Shown here in pieces: positions 50,466 through 59,188 of a stretch of 64,000 nt of DNA (position 1 is the stretch's first letter; the number at the start of each line of letters is the position of its first letter). The notes below the pieces were generated by a model, which was given only the letters and a program-made list of their open reading frames with translations, did not search any database and was not told where the DNA came from. The translations under genes were made by a program, and so were the position numbers. Source of the stretch: Saccharomonospora xinjiangensis XJ-54 (GTDB taxonomy: Bacteria; Actinomycetota; Actinomycetes; Mycobacteriales; Pseudonocardiaceae); contig NZ_JH636049.1 in the NCBI RefSeq assembly GCF_000258175.1, forward strand, positions 3,201,482 to 3,265,481, written 5' to 3'.

Positions 50466-50747
50466 ATGACAGAACGCGAACGGCGACGTCCGGTGTTCAG
50501 GGTATTGGCCGGTGTGGCGGCCGCTGCGGTCGTGACGGCATCCGGTTTCGCCACCACGGCCTGTGACGACACGCGGGACGGCGGCGGTTACGAGCAAGAG
50601 CAGCAGGACAACGACAACGGGGACGGCAGGGACAACGGGGGCGATGGGAACGACGGAGACGGGCAAGGGGGAGATGGCGAAGACGGGGACGATGACGGCG
50701 GAGGTGAGCGTGACGACGGCGGTTACGGCCGGGAGGGCGACGGCTGA
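50466..50747 (+). CDS. Small exported Gly/Asp-rich protein, possible lipoprotein
   Basis: This 93-residue protein has a basic start and hydrophobic segment (VFRVLAGVAAAAVVTASGFATTAC) that resembles a lipoprotein signal, although TTAC is a weak lipobox. The remaining 60 residues are almost only Asp, Gly, Asn and Glu, as expected for a calcium-binding or disordered surface tail. TACGGT (50454-50459) lies 6 bases before ATG 50466, so the mRNA is probably leaderless. Function unknown. Confidence 0.72.
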   Translation: MTERERRRPVFRVLAGVAAAAVVTASGFATTACDDTRDGGGYEQEQQDNDNGDGRDNGGDGNDGDGQGGDGEDGDDDGGGERDDGGYGREGDG

Positions 50748-50783
50748 GCCGGGCTGCGCGTCGGCCCCGTACACTGGCCAGCC

Positions 50784-51866
50784 GTGAGTCTCACCCTCGG
50801 CATCGTCGGTCTGCCCAACGTCGGCAAGTCCACCCTGTTCAACGCACTGACCCGTAACGACGTGCTCTCGGCGAACTACCCGTTCGCGACGATCGAGCCC
50901 AACGTCGGGGTGGTGCCGTTGCCGGACCCTCGGCTCGACAAGCTCGCCGAGATCTTCGGGTCGGAGCGAACGGTGCCTGCCACCGTGTCGTTCGTTGACA
51001 TCGCGGGGATCGTCAAGGGTGCGTCCGAAGGTGCGGGGCTCGGCAACAAGTTCCTGGCGAACATTCGTGAGGCGAACGCCATCTGCCAGGTCATCCGGGT
51101 TTTCGACGACCCGGACGTGGTCCATGTCGAGGGCAGGGTCGATCCGCTCTCGGACATCGAGACGATCAACACCGAGTTGATCCTCGCCGACCTCCAGACG
51201 CTGGAGAAGGCGCTGCCGCGCATGGAGAAGGAAGCGCGCACCAAGAAGGAGAAGCGGCCCGAGTTCGACAACGCCCAGCTGGCGAAGGAGATCCTCAATT
51301 CGGGCAGGACCCTCTTCTCCGCGCAGAGCGAGGTGGACCTCGACGGCCTGCGGGAGCTGAGCCTGCTCACCGCGAAACCGTTCCTGTATGTGTTCAACGC
51401 CGACGAGGCTGTGCTGACCGGCGAGCAGCGGCGCGCCGAGCTCGCGAAGCTCGTGGAGCCTGCGGACGCCGTGTTCCTCGACGCGAAGGTCGAGTCAGAA
51501 CTCCTCGAACTGGACGACGAGGAAGCTGTGCGGGAACTCCTGGAATCGGTCGGGCAGGAGGAGCCGGGGTTGCATGCGCTCGCGCGAGCCGGGTTCCACA
51601 CTCTCGGTTTGCAGACGTACCTGACGGCGGGGCCGAAGGAAGCGCGTGCCTGGACGATCCCGCAGGGTGCGACGGCCCCGCAGGCCGCAGGCGTGATCCA
51701 CACGGACTTCGAGCGTGGCTTCATCAAGGCCGAGGTGGTCTCGTTCGACGACCTCGTCGAGGCCGGGTCGATGGCGGCGGCGCGATCGGCGGGGAAGGTC
51801 CGTATGGAGGGCAAGGACTACGTCATGGCCGACGGCGACGTGGTCGAATTCCGGTTCAACGTGTAG
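50784..51866 (+). CDS. ychF: Obg-family ATPase YchF
   Basis: The 360-residue protein belongs to the YchF/OLA1 group, which binds ATP in preference to GTP and associates with ribosomes and redox stress. G1 is GLPNVGKSTLFNALT, G3 DIAGIVKGASEGAGLG, and the family G4 variant FNADE replaces NKxD. A TGS-like C-terminus (AWTIPQGATAPQAAGVIHTDFERGFIKAEV) is present. GTG 50784 lacks a ribosome binding site, and TACACT (50770-50775) ends 8 bases upstream. It is the Rv1112 orthologue and closes the mycobacteria-like block. Confidence 0.95.
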   Translation: MSLTLGIVGLPNVGKSTLFNALTRNDVLSANYPFATIEPNVGVVPLPDPRLDKLAEIFGSERTVPATVSFVDIAGIVKGASEGAGLGNKFLANIREANAICQVIRVFDDPDVVHVEGRVDPLSDIETINTELILADLQTLEKALPRMEKEARTKKEKRPEFDNAQLAKEILNSGRTLFSAQSEVDLDGLRELSLLTAKPFLYVFNADEAVLTGEQRRAELAKLVEPADAVFLDAKVESELLELDDEEAVRELLESVGQEEPGLHALARAGFHTLGLQTYLTAGPKEARAWTIPQGATAPQAAGVIHTDFERGFIKAEVVSFDDLVEAGSMAAARSAGKVRMEGKDYVMADGDVVEFRFNV

Positions 51867-52258
51867 TTGCCGTGCTGCGGAAGCTAACGCTTACACCGAA
51901 GTCTCGGACGCCATCGCGTCTGCGATGTTCGATCGTCGGGCGGGCCGACCTGGGGGTACGGGAGGTTGGGGACGTCGGCTTGCTCGGTTCGGCGGCCCAC
52001 CAGCCGACGCCGGGACGCAGCTGTCCCTACGCGGCTTCGCGTCTCGCGGTTCGGACACGGCCTCTCGCGGGGCCACGGGAGCCGGTCGAATTCCGCCACA
52101 ACGCGTAGCCATTCCATCGGCGAGATGCTCGGCCCTTTCCCGCAGCATTTCGGCGGTACGGTGCACTGCGGTGTCCGGTGATCATGATCACCATGGAGCT
52201 CCAGCTTGGTGGAGATTCTACGCTCGGTTCTGGGAGTTACCGACGCGAAGAGGGTGAC
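51867..52258. other. Intergenic region with possible ychF 3'-end remnant and weak ORF
   Basis: This 392-base region holds a decayed copy of the last 25 bases of ychF at 52084-52108 (21 of 25 positions match 51842-51866) and a perfect palindrome at 52177-52192. A 91-codon minus-strand frame (51891-52166) starts in a protein-like way (HRTAEMLRERAEHLADGM) but then loses coding character. I do not call a gene here. Confidence 0.45.
52177..52192. promoter_or_regulatory. Perfect 16-bp palindrome upstream of marR gene
   Basis: GGTGATCATGATCACC equals its own reverse complement. It lies 66 bases upstream of ATG 52259. MarR dimers bind palindromes of this size, so it is a candidate operator for autoregulation. 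Confidence 0.5.
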
Positions 52259-52723
52259 ATGGTGGAGTACTCACACGCCGACGACGAGCTGGTCCGGCAG
52301 CCGATCGTCTACTGGGCATGGGCCGCGAACAAGACGTTGATGGCGTACGTGCGGGGCAGGCTCGCGGCGATCGGTGTCACCCAGCCGCAATGGTGGGTGC
52401 TGAACCAGGCGGTGCACAGCCCGGACGGCATCACGCGGGAAGAGGCGATCAGCGCCAACCAGATGAACCTCGACGTGGGCGCAGGGTTGGCTCCTGACAT
52501 CGACCTGCTGGTGGAGCGAGGCATGCTCACTCGGGGCGAGGACGATCGCCTTCGGATCACCGCCGAGGGCAGGGCGCTGCATCAGCGCGCGGCCGAAACT
52601 CAGCGCCGCAACCGCGGCGTCGTTCACGCGGGCATTTCGGACGAGGAATACCTGACCACACTGAAGGTTCTTCAGCGCATGATCCACAACGCCGGTGGCG
52701 ACGTGTCGGCGCTGGGTGCCTGA
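52259..52723 (+). CDS. MarR-family winged-helix regulator
   Basis: The 154-residue protein has the MarR layout: dimerisation helices at both ends and a winged helix (about residues 45-105, PQWWVLNQAVHSPDGITREEA, LLVERGMLTRGEDDRLRITAEGRAL). The frame is open upstream, but ATG 52259 follows GAAGAGGGTGAC and begins a normal MarR N-terminus. Possible targets are itself and the small genes downstream; the ligand is unknown. Confidence 0.85.
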   Translation: MVEYSHADDELVRQPIVYWAWAANKTLMAYVRGRLAAIGVTQPQWWVLNQAVHSPDGITREEAISANQMNLDVGAGLAPDIDLLVERGMLTRGEDDRLRITAEGRALHQRAAETQRRNRGVVHAGISDEEYLTTLKVLQRMIHNAGGDVSALGA

Positions 52724-52844
52724 ACGCTGCACCCCCTGGGGCCCGGTCGTCGATGACCTCGAACGTCATGGACTCCTCGGCATGGCGACGTAAGGCTGGA
52801 GGCCACGGCCTCATGGCCGCCACGCGCCAGTCAGGAGGAGCATC

Positions 52845-53242
52845 ATGACCACGACCAGTGTTGACCCGGCACGGATCATCACGCAGTACGAGGCGTTCTG
52901 GAACGCCGGGACGAGCGAGGAGCAGCGGCGGATCGCCGACGACGTGTTCATCGACGAGATCGAGTACCGCGCGGTGCCGGGGGTGTGGCACGGAGTCAAC
53001 TCGATGATCAGTTTCCGGGACCGTTCGTGGACCACGTCGGTGCGGTGACCTACCGGGCCCGCACCGAGCCGGACCACCATCACGATCGCGCTCGCCTCCA
53101 CTGGGAACTCGTGCTCGCCGAGGGGACATCCTTCGCGGAGGGCACGGACATCCTCGCATTCAACGCCGGCGGCCGGATCACGTCGGTCACAGCGTTTTTG
53201 GACCGTGCTCCGGCGGGGGGACCTGCCGACCATCACGAGTGA
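52845..53242 (+). pseudogene. Frameshifted NTF2/SnoaL-like protein
   Basis: Two overlapping frames together spell one complete SnoaL-like protein. Frame one starts at ATG 52845 (TTTSVDPARIITQYEAFWNAG) and stops at 53048. Frame two carries on with FVDHVGAVTYRARTEPDHHHDRARLHWELV up to 53242. The join is at 53021-53026, where one base appears to be missing between CGGGACC and TTCGTG; restoring it would give ..RDRFVDHVG.. This could be a recent pseudogene, a sequencing error or a programmed shift. Confidence 0.75.
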
Positions 53243-53361
53243 ACGGGGCAACGGGCGTACGCGCGGCATGCCCGTTCGCTCGCTCGGTAGAACCGGGCAC
53301 GCCGCTCAGAGCCGCTGAAAAAACCGTTTCCGGCTCAGGGTCGGCGCGCTAGCGTGACGCG

Positions 53362-54087
53362 ATGCCCGACGCCTTGTACGCCGATCCTCGGCTCGCGCCG
53401 CTCTACGATTCACTGGATCCGGACCGCAGTGATCTCGACCCGTATCTGGCGATGGCCGAGGAGTTCGGGGCGCGGCGGGTGCTGGACGTCGGGTGTGGCA
53501 CCGGGACATTCGCCTGTCTGCTCGCCGAACGCGGTTTCGACGTGGTCGGGGTGGAACCGGCGGCGGCGTCGCTGGACGTCGCGAAGTCCAAGCCGTTCGC
53601 CGAGCGGGTTCGGTGGGTGCATGGTGACGCCACTGCGGTTCCGGCGATCTCGGCCGATCTCGCCGTGATGACAGCCAACGTCGCACAGGTGTTCCTCTCC
53701 GACGAGGACTGGGGGAACGCCTTGCGGTGTGTGCACGGTGCGCTCCGCCGTGGGGGGAGGTTCGTTTTCGAGACAAGGCGCCCGGCCGTGAGGGCCTGGG
53801 AGCGGTGGACGCGGGAGAACACACTCACCGAGGCCGACGTGCCCGGTGTCGGCGTGGTTCGGGCGTGGTGCGAGGTGATCGAGGTGGCCGAGCCGCTCGT
53901 GTCGTTCCGCTGGACCTACGCGTTCGACGCCGACGGCACCGTGCTCACCTCCGACTCCACCCTGCGGTTCCGCGACCGCGAGAAGGTGGACCGGTCGTTG
54001 CGCGCTGCCGGGTTCGATGTCCATGACGTGCGTGACGCGCCGGACCGGCCCGGCAGGGAGTTCGTGTTCGTGGCCACCCGGCGATGA
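53362..54087 (+). CDS. SAM-dependent class I methyltransferase
   Basis: The 241-residue enzyme has motif I VLDVGCGTGTFACLLAERG with the acidic motif VVGVEPAAASLDVAKSK and the later ADLAVMTANVAQVFL strand. The substrate-binding C-terminus is not diagnostic, so the target (small molecule or other) is unknown. TAGCGT (53350-53355) lies 6 bases upstream of ATG 53362 and there is no ribosome binding site. Confidence 0.88.
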   Translation: MPDALYADPRLAPLYDSLDPDRSDLDPYLAMAEEFGARRVLDVGCGTGTFACLLAERGFDVVGVEPAAASLDVAKSKPFAERVRWVHGDATAVPAISADLAVMTANVAQVFLSDEDWGNALRCVHGALRRGGRFVFETRRPAVRAWERWTRENTLTEADVPGVGVVRAWCEVIEVAEPLVSFRWTYAFDADGTVLTSDSTLRFRDREKVDRSLRAAGFDVHDVRDAPDRPGREFVFVATRR

Positions 54088-54090
54088 TCG

Positions 54091-54675
54091 TCATGGGGCA
54101 CCCCGATGCGCGAGCCACTCCCGCGCGAGCATTCCCATGACATGGGCGTCGATCCACTCACCGTCCCAGTACAAGGCCTGACGTTTTGTGCCCTCCCAGA
54201 CGAAGCCGACCTTCTCGTACACCCGCAGGGCGCGTGGGTTGAAAGCATAGACCTCAAGATCCACCCTGTGCAGACCAACGGTGCCGAAGGCATGAGCAAG
54301 GAGTAAGCGCGTGGCCTCGGTGCCATAGCCTCGGCCGAACAGTCTGCGACTCGCGAGCGCGATGCGGAAAGAACACGACCGGTTGTCGCGGTCGAGATCG
54401 GTCAACACCGCTTCCCCCGCGTACGCGCCGGTGACGCGTTCGACGATCGCGAGATCGAGTCGGTCGGTGTGGTCGCCCCGTGAGCTGTACCACTGTTCGG
54501 CCTGGCGCAACTCCTCACGAGGGGCGAGCGTGCGGTGGGTGCCGGTGAGCCGCCTCACCTCGGGGTCGGCGAGCATGGCCACGAGGGCGCAAGCGTCGGT
54601 TCTGCGCACAGGCCGGAGCAGAACCGCACGTCCTTCCAAGGTCGGTTTCACGGAGAAGTCGGCACAGGTGTCCAC
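54091..54675 (-). CDS. GNAT-family N-acetyltransferase (RimJ/RimL type)
   Basis: This 194-residue protein has the GNAT fold with the acetyl-CoA-binding RRLFGRGYGTEATRLLLAHAFGTVGLHRVDLEVYAFN region and the RimJ/RimL ending YEKVGFVWEGTKRQALYWDGEWIDAHVMGML. Likely substrates are protein N-termini or antibiotics, but neither is shown. It starts at GTG 54675 and ends 3 bases after the convergent methyltransferase gene. Confidence 0.87.
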   Translation of the reverse strand: MDTCADFSVKPTLEGRAVLLRPVRRTDACALVAMLADPEVRRLTGTHRTLAPREELRQAEQWYSSRGDHTDRLDLAIVERVTGAYAGEAVLTDLDRDNRSCSFRIALASRRLFGRGYGTEATRLLLAHAFGTVGLHRVDLEVYAFNPRALRVYEKVGFVWEGTKRQALYWDGEWIDAHVMGMLAREWLAHRGAP

Positions 54676-54792
54676 AGCGACCGATCATGGTTCGGGACCG
54701 GACCGTGCCGCCAGTCGATATCGACCGAAGATGAGAGCGTTCTCATCCCGTTCTCACCGCTGCGCCATGGGTCGAGACCTAGACTCGTCCGG

Positions 54793-55101
54793 GTGAAACG
54801 CCCGCTCGTCATCGTGTCGATGTTGGTCGCTGTCGGCGGGATTCTGGTCGCGGTGTTGTTCATCACCCGGCCCGCGCCTCCTCAGCCGCTGCCCGAGCCG
54901 ATCACCATCAGCACCCCTTCGAAGGTCCCCGGGGCGGGATCACCGTCCCCGGCGCCGGCGCAGAGTGGTGACGACGCCGACGATGACGACAACATCGACG
55001 ACGACGGTGTGGTGGGACCGCCGCCCGCGCTTGACGACGCCGACGACGCCGACGACACCGACGACCTCGATGATCTCGACGATCTCGACAGCGATCGATG
55101 A
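54793..55101 (+). CDS. Membrane-anchored Asp-rich protein in front of a two-component system
   Basis: The 102-residue protein has an N-terminal membrane anchor (PLVIVSMLVAVGGILVAVLFI), a Pro/Ser linker and a tail dominated by Asp (Asp-Asp-Ala, Asp-Asp-Leu repeats) that would sit outside the cell. It overlaps the histidine kinase start by four bases, so it is co-translated with it. TAGACT (54780-54785) is 7 bases before GTG 54793, a leaderless promoter pattern. It may act as a metal-binding accessory to the sensor, but this is inference. Confidence 0.75.
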   Translation: MKRPLVIVSMLVAVGGILVAVLFITRPAPPQPLPEPITISTPSKVPGAGSPSPAPAQSGDDADDDDNIDDDGVVGPPPALDDADDADDTDDLDDLDDLDSDR

Positions 55102-56594
55102 CCGCGACCGGTACGACGACAGCGCGTTCGGCGTCCGTTCGCAGGCCGCGACACCGCGCGCTGTCCACGGCACGTGCTCGCATCATCGGCTGGATGTTGC
55201 TGCTGGTGTTGGTGGCGCTGGGCGCGCTCACCCTGGCGACGTGGCGATTGTCCGTGGGTGATGTGGACAGGCGCATGGACGACGCGCTGCGCAGTGAGAT
55301 CGAGGAGTTCAGCACCCTCACCGAAAGCGGCATCGACCCCGCGACGGGGCAGGCGTTCACCGGGATCGACGAGGTGCTCAACGCCGCGATCACCTACAAC
55401 CTCGCGAGGCCGAACGAGAAGTTCATCGGATACGTTGACGGCACGTTCGCCTACCAGAGCAGGCAAAAGGCGCCTGTGCCATTGGCGAGCGATCCCGATT
55501 TCACGGCGCTCGTATCGACGGTGATCCGGCCTGAGGCCGGAAGTTACGGGAGCGCTGCCGGTGAAGTGCGCTACGTCGCCGTGCCGGTGCGATTGGAGAA
55601 CGACCCGCGTGCGGGCGTGCTCGTCGCCGCGTACTTCGCGGACAGGGAACGGGAAGACGTCAACCAGACAGCCCGGTTGATGCTCGCCGCGGGGGCGGTG
55701 ACGATGTTGCTCGTCGCCGCGGGTGCGTGGTTGGTGGCAGGCCGCATACTACGGCCTCTGCGCGACATCACGACGACAGCGCGTTCGATCACCGACGTCG
55801 ATCTTTCCCGGCGTATTCCCCGGTCGTCCTCGCGTCCTGGCGACGAGATCGGGGAACTCGCCGACACGGTGAACGCCATGCTCGACCGCGTGGAGAACGC
55901 CGTAGCCGTGCAGCGCCGGTTCATTGACGACGCGGGGCACGAACTCCGCACCCCGATCACCATCGTGAGAGGGCACCTCGAAGTCCTCGACCCCACAGAC
56001 CATGAGGACGTCAGAAGCACCGTGGCCTTGGTGGACGACGAACTGGGGCGGATGAACCGTATGGTGTCCGACCTGCTGTTGCTCGCGCGGTCGGAGCAGC
56101 CGGAGTTCCTGCGCGCCGAATCGGTGGACGTCGCGGCGCTCACCGAGGCGATCTACGACAAGATCACCGGTTTCGGTGGGCGCGACTGGACGCTCGACCA
56201 CGTGGCCGACGGCGAGGCCGTCATGGACCCGCAGCGCATCACCCAGGCCGTCGTGGCGCTCGCCGACAACGCCGCCCGGTACACGCGGAGGGGAGGGCGT
56301 ATCGCGTTCGCCTCCCACCGTGATGACGGAACCGTGCGCTTCCAGGTGTCGGACTCTGGCCCCGGAATCCGCGAAGAAGACCGGGAGCGCATTTTCGAGC
56401 GGTTCGCACGGGGCGAATCGGGCCGCGGTTCCGAGGGTGCGGGCCTTGGCCTGTCGATCGTGAGAGCCATCGCCGCAGCGCACGGGGGAAGGGCCATGGT
56501 GGACAGCGAACCTAATTGTGGCGCCACGTTCACGGTGGAGATTCCCATCGCGGCCGGGACACCGCAGCCCAAGCACGTCGAAGGAGGACGATGA
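55098..56594 (+). CDS. Sensor histidine kinase
   Basis: The 498-residue membrane kinase has two transmembrane segments (about residues 31-50 and 195-215) around an extracellular sensor of 140 residues, then a HAMP linker. The DHp helix carries His281 in DDAGHELRTPI, and the ATPase has N, G1 and G2 boxes (ADNAARY, VSDSGPGI, GAGLGLSIV). It phosphorylates the response regulator encoded next, whose start overlaps its stop. The signal is unknown; the acidic protein upstream suggests cations or cell-wall stress. Confidence 0.93.
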   Translation: MTATGTTTARSASVRRPRHRALSTARARIIGWMLLLVLVALGALTLATWRLSVGDVDRRMDDALRSEIEEFSTLTESGIDPATGQAFTGIDEVLNAAITYNLARPNEKFIGYVDGTFAYQSRQKAPVPLASDPDFTALVSTVIRPEAGSYGSAAGEVRYVAVPVRLENDPRAGVLVAAYFADREREDVNQTARLMLAAGAVTMLLVAAGAWLVAGRILRPLRDITTTARSITDVDLSRRIPRSSSRPGDEIGELADTVNAMLDRVENAVAVQRRFIDDAGHELRTPITIVRGHLEVLDPTDHEDVRSTVALVDDELGRMNRMVSDLLLLARSEQPEFLRAESVDVAALTEAIYDKITGFGGRDWTLDHVADGEAVMDPQRITQAVVALADNAARYTRRGGRIAFASHRDDGTVRFQVSDSGPGIREEDRERIFERFARGESGRGSEGAGLGLSIVRAIAAAHGGRAMVDSEPNCGATFTVEIPIAAGTPQPKHVEGGR

Positions 56595-57256
56595 GCCGAA
56601 TCCTGATCGCGGAGGACGAGCCTCGGATTGCGGCGTTCGTCGAGAAAGGACTCAGGGCAAACGGTTTCGCGGTCACCGTGGTGGAGGACGGTCCCTCGGC
56701 GTACGAGTACGCGCTCACCGGCTCGTTCGATCTGATGGTGCTGGACATCGGCTTGCCGGGCATGGACGGATTCACGGTCTTGCGCAAGCTTCGTGAGCAG
56801 AGCTGTCCGATTCCAGTGATCATCCTGACCGCGCGGGATTCCGTGCAGGACACGGTGGCGGGTCTTGAGGGTGGCGCCGACGACTACATGCCGAAGCCGT
56901 TCCGGTTCGAGGAACTGCTGGCCCGCGTGAGGCTTCGGCTGGTGCCCGAACGCGCCACCGAGCCGACCGTGCTCGCGTACGGCGGGCTACGGCTCGACCT
57001 GCGGACGCGGCGGGCGCACGTGGGCACCGACACGGTGGATCTCTCGGCGAGGGAGTTCGCCCTCGCCGAGACCTTTCTGCGGCATCCCGGCCAGGTGTTG
57101 TCGCGGGAACAACTGCTGAGCAGGGTGTGGGGTTACGACTTCGACCCGGGTTCCAACGTCGTCGATGTGTACGTCCGTTACCTGCGGCGCAAGCTCGGGG
57201 CGCACCGGATCACGACGGTGCGCGGCATGGGATACCGGCTGGAGGAACGCGACTGA
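56591..57256 (+). CDS. OmpR-family response regulator
   Basis: This 221-residue regulator has a receiver domain with Asp52 in LMVLDIGLPGMDG as phospho-acceptor, acidic pocket AEDE at 7-10 and Lys in PKPF, and a C-terminal winged helix of OmpR type (LSREQLLSRVWGYDFDPGSNVVDVYVRYLRRKLG). It overlaps the kinase gene in ATGA. Targets are not visible; the acidic secreted protein encoded downstream is convergent and could be in the regulon. Confidence 0.93.
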   Translation: MSRILIAEDEPRIAAFVEKGLRANGFAVTVVEDGPSAYEYALTGSFDLMVLDIGLPGMDGFTVLRKLREQSCPIPVIILTARDSVQDTVAGLEGGADDYMPKPFRFEELLARVRLRLVPERATEPTVLAYGGLRLDLRTRRAHVGTDTVDLSAREFALAETFLRHPGQVLSREQLLSRVWGYDFDPGSNVVDVYVRYLRRKLGAHRITTVRGMGYRLEERD

Positions 57257-57260
57257 ACCA

Positions 57261-57295
57261 CCGGTCGGCCGGCTCGGGGCGAGCAGGCCGACCGG
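57261..57295. terminator. Bidirectional hairpin between response regulator and acidic protein gene
   Basis: CCGGTCGGCC (57261-57270) pairs with GGCCGACCGG (57286-57295). Inside, GCTCG and CGAGC form a further 5-bp stem around GGG after one mismatch. It starts 4 bases after the regulator's stop and ends 6 bases before the stop of the convergent gene. Confidence 0.8.
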
Positions 57296-57301
57296 CCGCA
57301 C

Positions 57302-57670
57302 TCAGTCGCCGTCGGGCGTATTGTCGTCCGCCTCGCCGGGGGTGTCGTCCGTGCCGTCGAGGGCGTCGTCCGGGCTGTCGTCCGTCTCGTCGGGAGTGTT
57401 GCCGTCGGGCGTGTTGTCCGTGTCGTCGGCGGTGTCGTCAGCGTCATCGGCGTTGTGCTCGGTGCCCGTGCTGCCCGCGCGGTGGTCGTCCTCCGTCGGC
57501 GCGGCCGGAGTCGGTGAGGCGCCGGGCGACCCGACTGCGGTGACCTCGATCGCCTTGGTGTGCGAGGTGCTGGTGGCGTCGTCGGCCAGCGCGATTCCCG
57601 TGCCGGTGACGCCCAGGCCCGCGAGCGCGGCGCCGACGGTCAGGATCTTCCAGTTGGGGGTCATTGCCAT
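57302..57670 (-). CDS. Secreted Asp/Thr-rich protein
   Basis: The 122-residue protein has a signal peptide (NWKILTVGAALAGLGVTGTGIALA) and a mature part of mostly Asp, Thr, Pro and Gly in TDD/DD repeats, which should be disordered and able to bind cations. ATG 57670 has AAGGGAAAAAG upstream; ATG codons at 57709 and 57664 are alternatives. It is convergent with the two-component system that is led by another Asp-rich protein. No known domain. Confidence 0.72.
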   Translation of the reverse strand: MAMTPNWKILTVGAALAGLGVTGTGIALADDATSTSHTKAIEVTAVGSPGASPTPAAPTEDDHRAGSTGTEHNADDADDTADDTDNTPDGNTPDETDDSPDDALDGTDDTPGEADDNTPDGD

Positions 57671-57754
57671 CGTCTTTTTCCCTTCCATGACTTCGACGTG
57701 ATCCAGCATTCCGCGGCTGCATGAGAAGGGCCGGAGAATCGGATGAGGGGACTC

Positions 57755-58945
57755 TCATGGTGAGGTGAGCCAGTGCTCGGCCAGATCGATGCGTTGCCGG
57801 GTGCGCTCCCGCCAACCGGCTCGCTGTGTGCGGAAAGGGCCGGTGGCCAGGCCAAGCAATGTGGACGCCACTCGCGGGCACAGGTCGTCCATGCGGAAAC
57901 GGTCTCGAACGTGCCACAGGATCTCGCTTCTCCATCGGCGAGCCTGTGGGGTTCCGGTGACCGACAGATGGGCCAGCAGGTTCGCCCAGTCGTCGAGTCG
58001 ATGCCCAGGGCCCGCCGTGTCGATGTCGAGCAGACCTGTCACCTGGCCGCCGCTTGTCAGGAGTTGATGTTCGTAGAAGTCACCGTGCGTCGGCACGATG
58101 GGATGCTCACCGACATCGGCGTCGGCGATCGCGTCGGCGAGAGTGGTGACGCGATGGCCTTCCTCCGGAACTGTCATGGCAAGGACGGCCCCGTAGTGGT
58201 GGGCACTCCGCCGGTGATCGGATCGGCGCGGCAGGCCCGTGAGAGCCGCAGGAAGGCGGTCGAGTACGTCCTCCAACATGGCAGGGCCTGGCAGCGGATC
58301 GCGCAGGCGCAATGCGGTGCGAGCCGAGGAGCCGGGCAGAGCGGGCATGAGCGCGAGCCCGTCGTCGGTGGTGATCAGCAAGCGAGGCACAGGCAGGCAC
58401 TGCACAAGCAGATCGTGGCGGTCGCGAAGCCCCGGCAGTTGCGACGGGGTGACGACCTTCGCGAACAGCCGCTGTTCCCCCGTCGTGATCTCCAGCACCG
58501 CCCGCCGCGTCGGCCGGTACGACAGCACCCGGACGATCGGCGGATGCTCCCCGGATACGTCGGCCGACGCGAGCAGGCTTCTCAGGCGGTGCGGGTCGAG
58601 AAGCCGCGGCAGTGCGGGAAGCGCGGGGTCGTTCGGCCACCGCCACAGGCCCACCGCGATCTGCCTGGCGTCGATATCACCCTCCACCACGGCCGCACCT
58701 CGGGGCAGCAGAGAGCCTGTCGCCGCCACAAGTGTCTCCCGCACGACGGTCGCGTCAGGCATGCCCAACTCGACGGCGTATCGGACGAGCGCGGCACCGG
58801 AAGGCTGCACGGTCACCGACATGGGCCGCACCGACCGGACCTCGGCAGCCGGGAAAGGGGAGGCACCGAGCACGGCGGCGACGAGCTCCCTCGCGGACGA
58901 GCCGAGCAAAAGGTGCAGGTCAGAGGTTCGAGAAGGAGTGGGCAC
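57755..58945 (-). CDS. Aminoglycoside phosphotransferase-fold protein
   Basis: The 396-residue protein has the APH/choline-kinase fold: the catalytic loop THGDFYEHQLL (His-Gly-Asp with His where many enzymes have Asn) and the metal motif LLDIDTAGPGHRLDDWANL. The N-lobe has RLFAKVV with a candidate ATP-binding Lys. Members phosphorylate antibiotics, sugars or lipids or mature small metabolites, and the substrate here cannot be told. I use GTG 58945 in place of ATG 59014 because it starts nearer the conserved N-lobe; the evidence is modest. Confidence 0.78.
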   Translation of the reverse strand: MPTPSRTSDLHLLLGSSARELVAAVLGASPFPAAEVRSVRPMSVTVQPSGAALVRYAVELGMPDATVVRETLVAATGSLLPRGAAVVEGDIDARQIAVGLWRWPNDPALPALPRLLDPHRLRSLLASADVSGEHPPIVRVLSYRPTRRAVLEITTGEQRLFAKVVTPSQLPGLRDRHDLLVQCLPVPRLLITTDDGLALMPALPGSSARTALRLRDPLPGPAMLEDVLDRLPAALTGLPRRSDHRRSAHHYGAVLAMTVPEEGHRVTTLADAIADADVGEHPIVPTHGDFYEHQLLTSGGQVTGLLDIDTAGPGHRLDDWANLLAHLSVTGTPQARRWRSEILWHVRDRFRMDDLCPRVASTLLGLATGPFRTQRAGWRERTRQRIDLAEHWLTSP

Positions 58946-59024
58946 GCGGTCATTCGCCCCAGAGTGCACCAGGCGCGTTGGCCGACGATGAGTTCCGGAT
59001 GAGAACCCTCTCACCTCGAGGCGA

Positions 59025-59132
59025 TCACCCGAGCGCCCCCAAAGCGATGATCAACAACAGCGTGATCGCGGTGGCGAGCGCCCAGATCCCGGCGCGCTGG
59101 TTCGGGGTCAGCGCGGGTGCGTTCCGATGCAT
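59025..59132 (-). CDS. 35-residue single-pass membrane protein
   Basis: A very short gene: ATG 59132 with AAGGGA 6 bases upstream encodes a polar start (HRNAPALTPNQRAG) and one membrane helix (IWALATAITLLLIIALGAL), then stops. Coding is supported by the ribosome binding site, the clean hydrophobic helix and GC-rich third positions. Function unknown. Confidence 0.55.
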   Translation of the reverse strand: MHRNAPALTPNQRAGIWALATAITLLLIIALGALG

Positions 59133-59188
59133 GACGGTCCCTTCGACGTACCTCGGCACCCCGATCACCGCGTTGATCACCCGAATCG

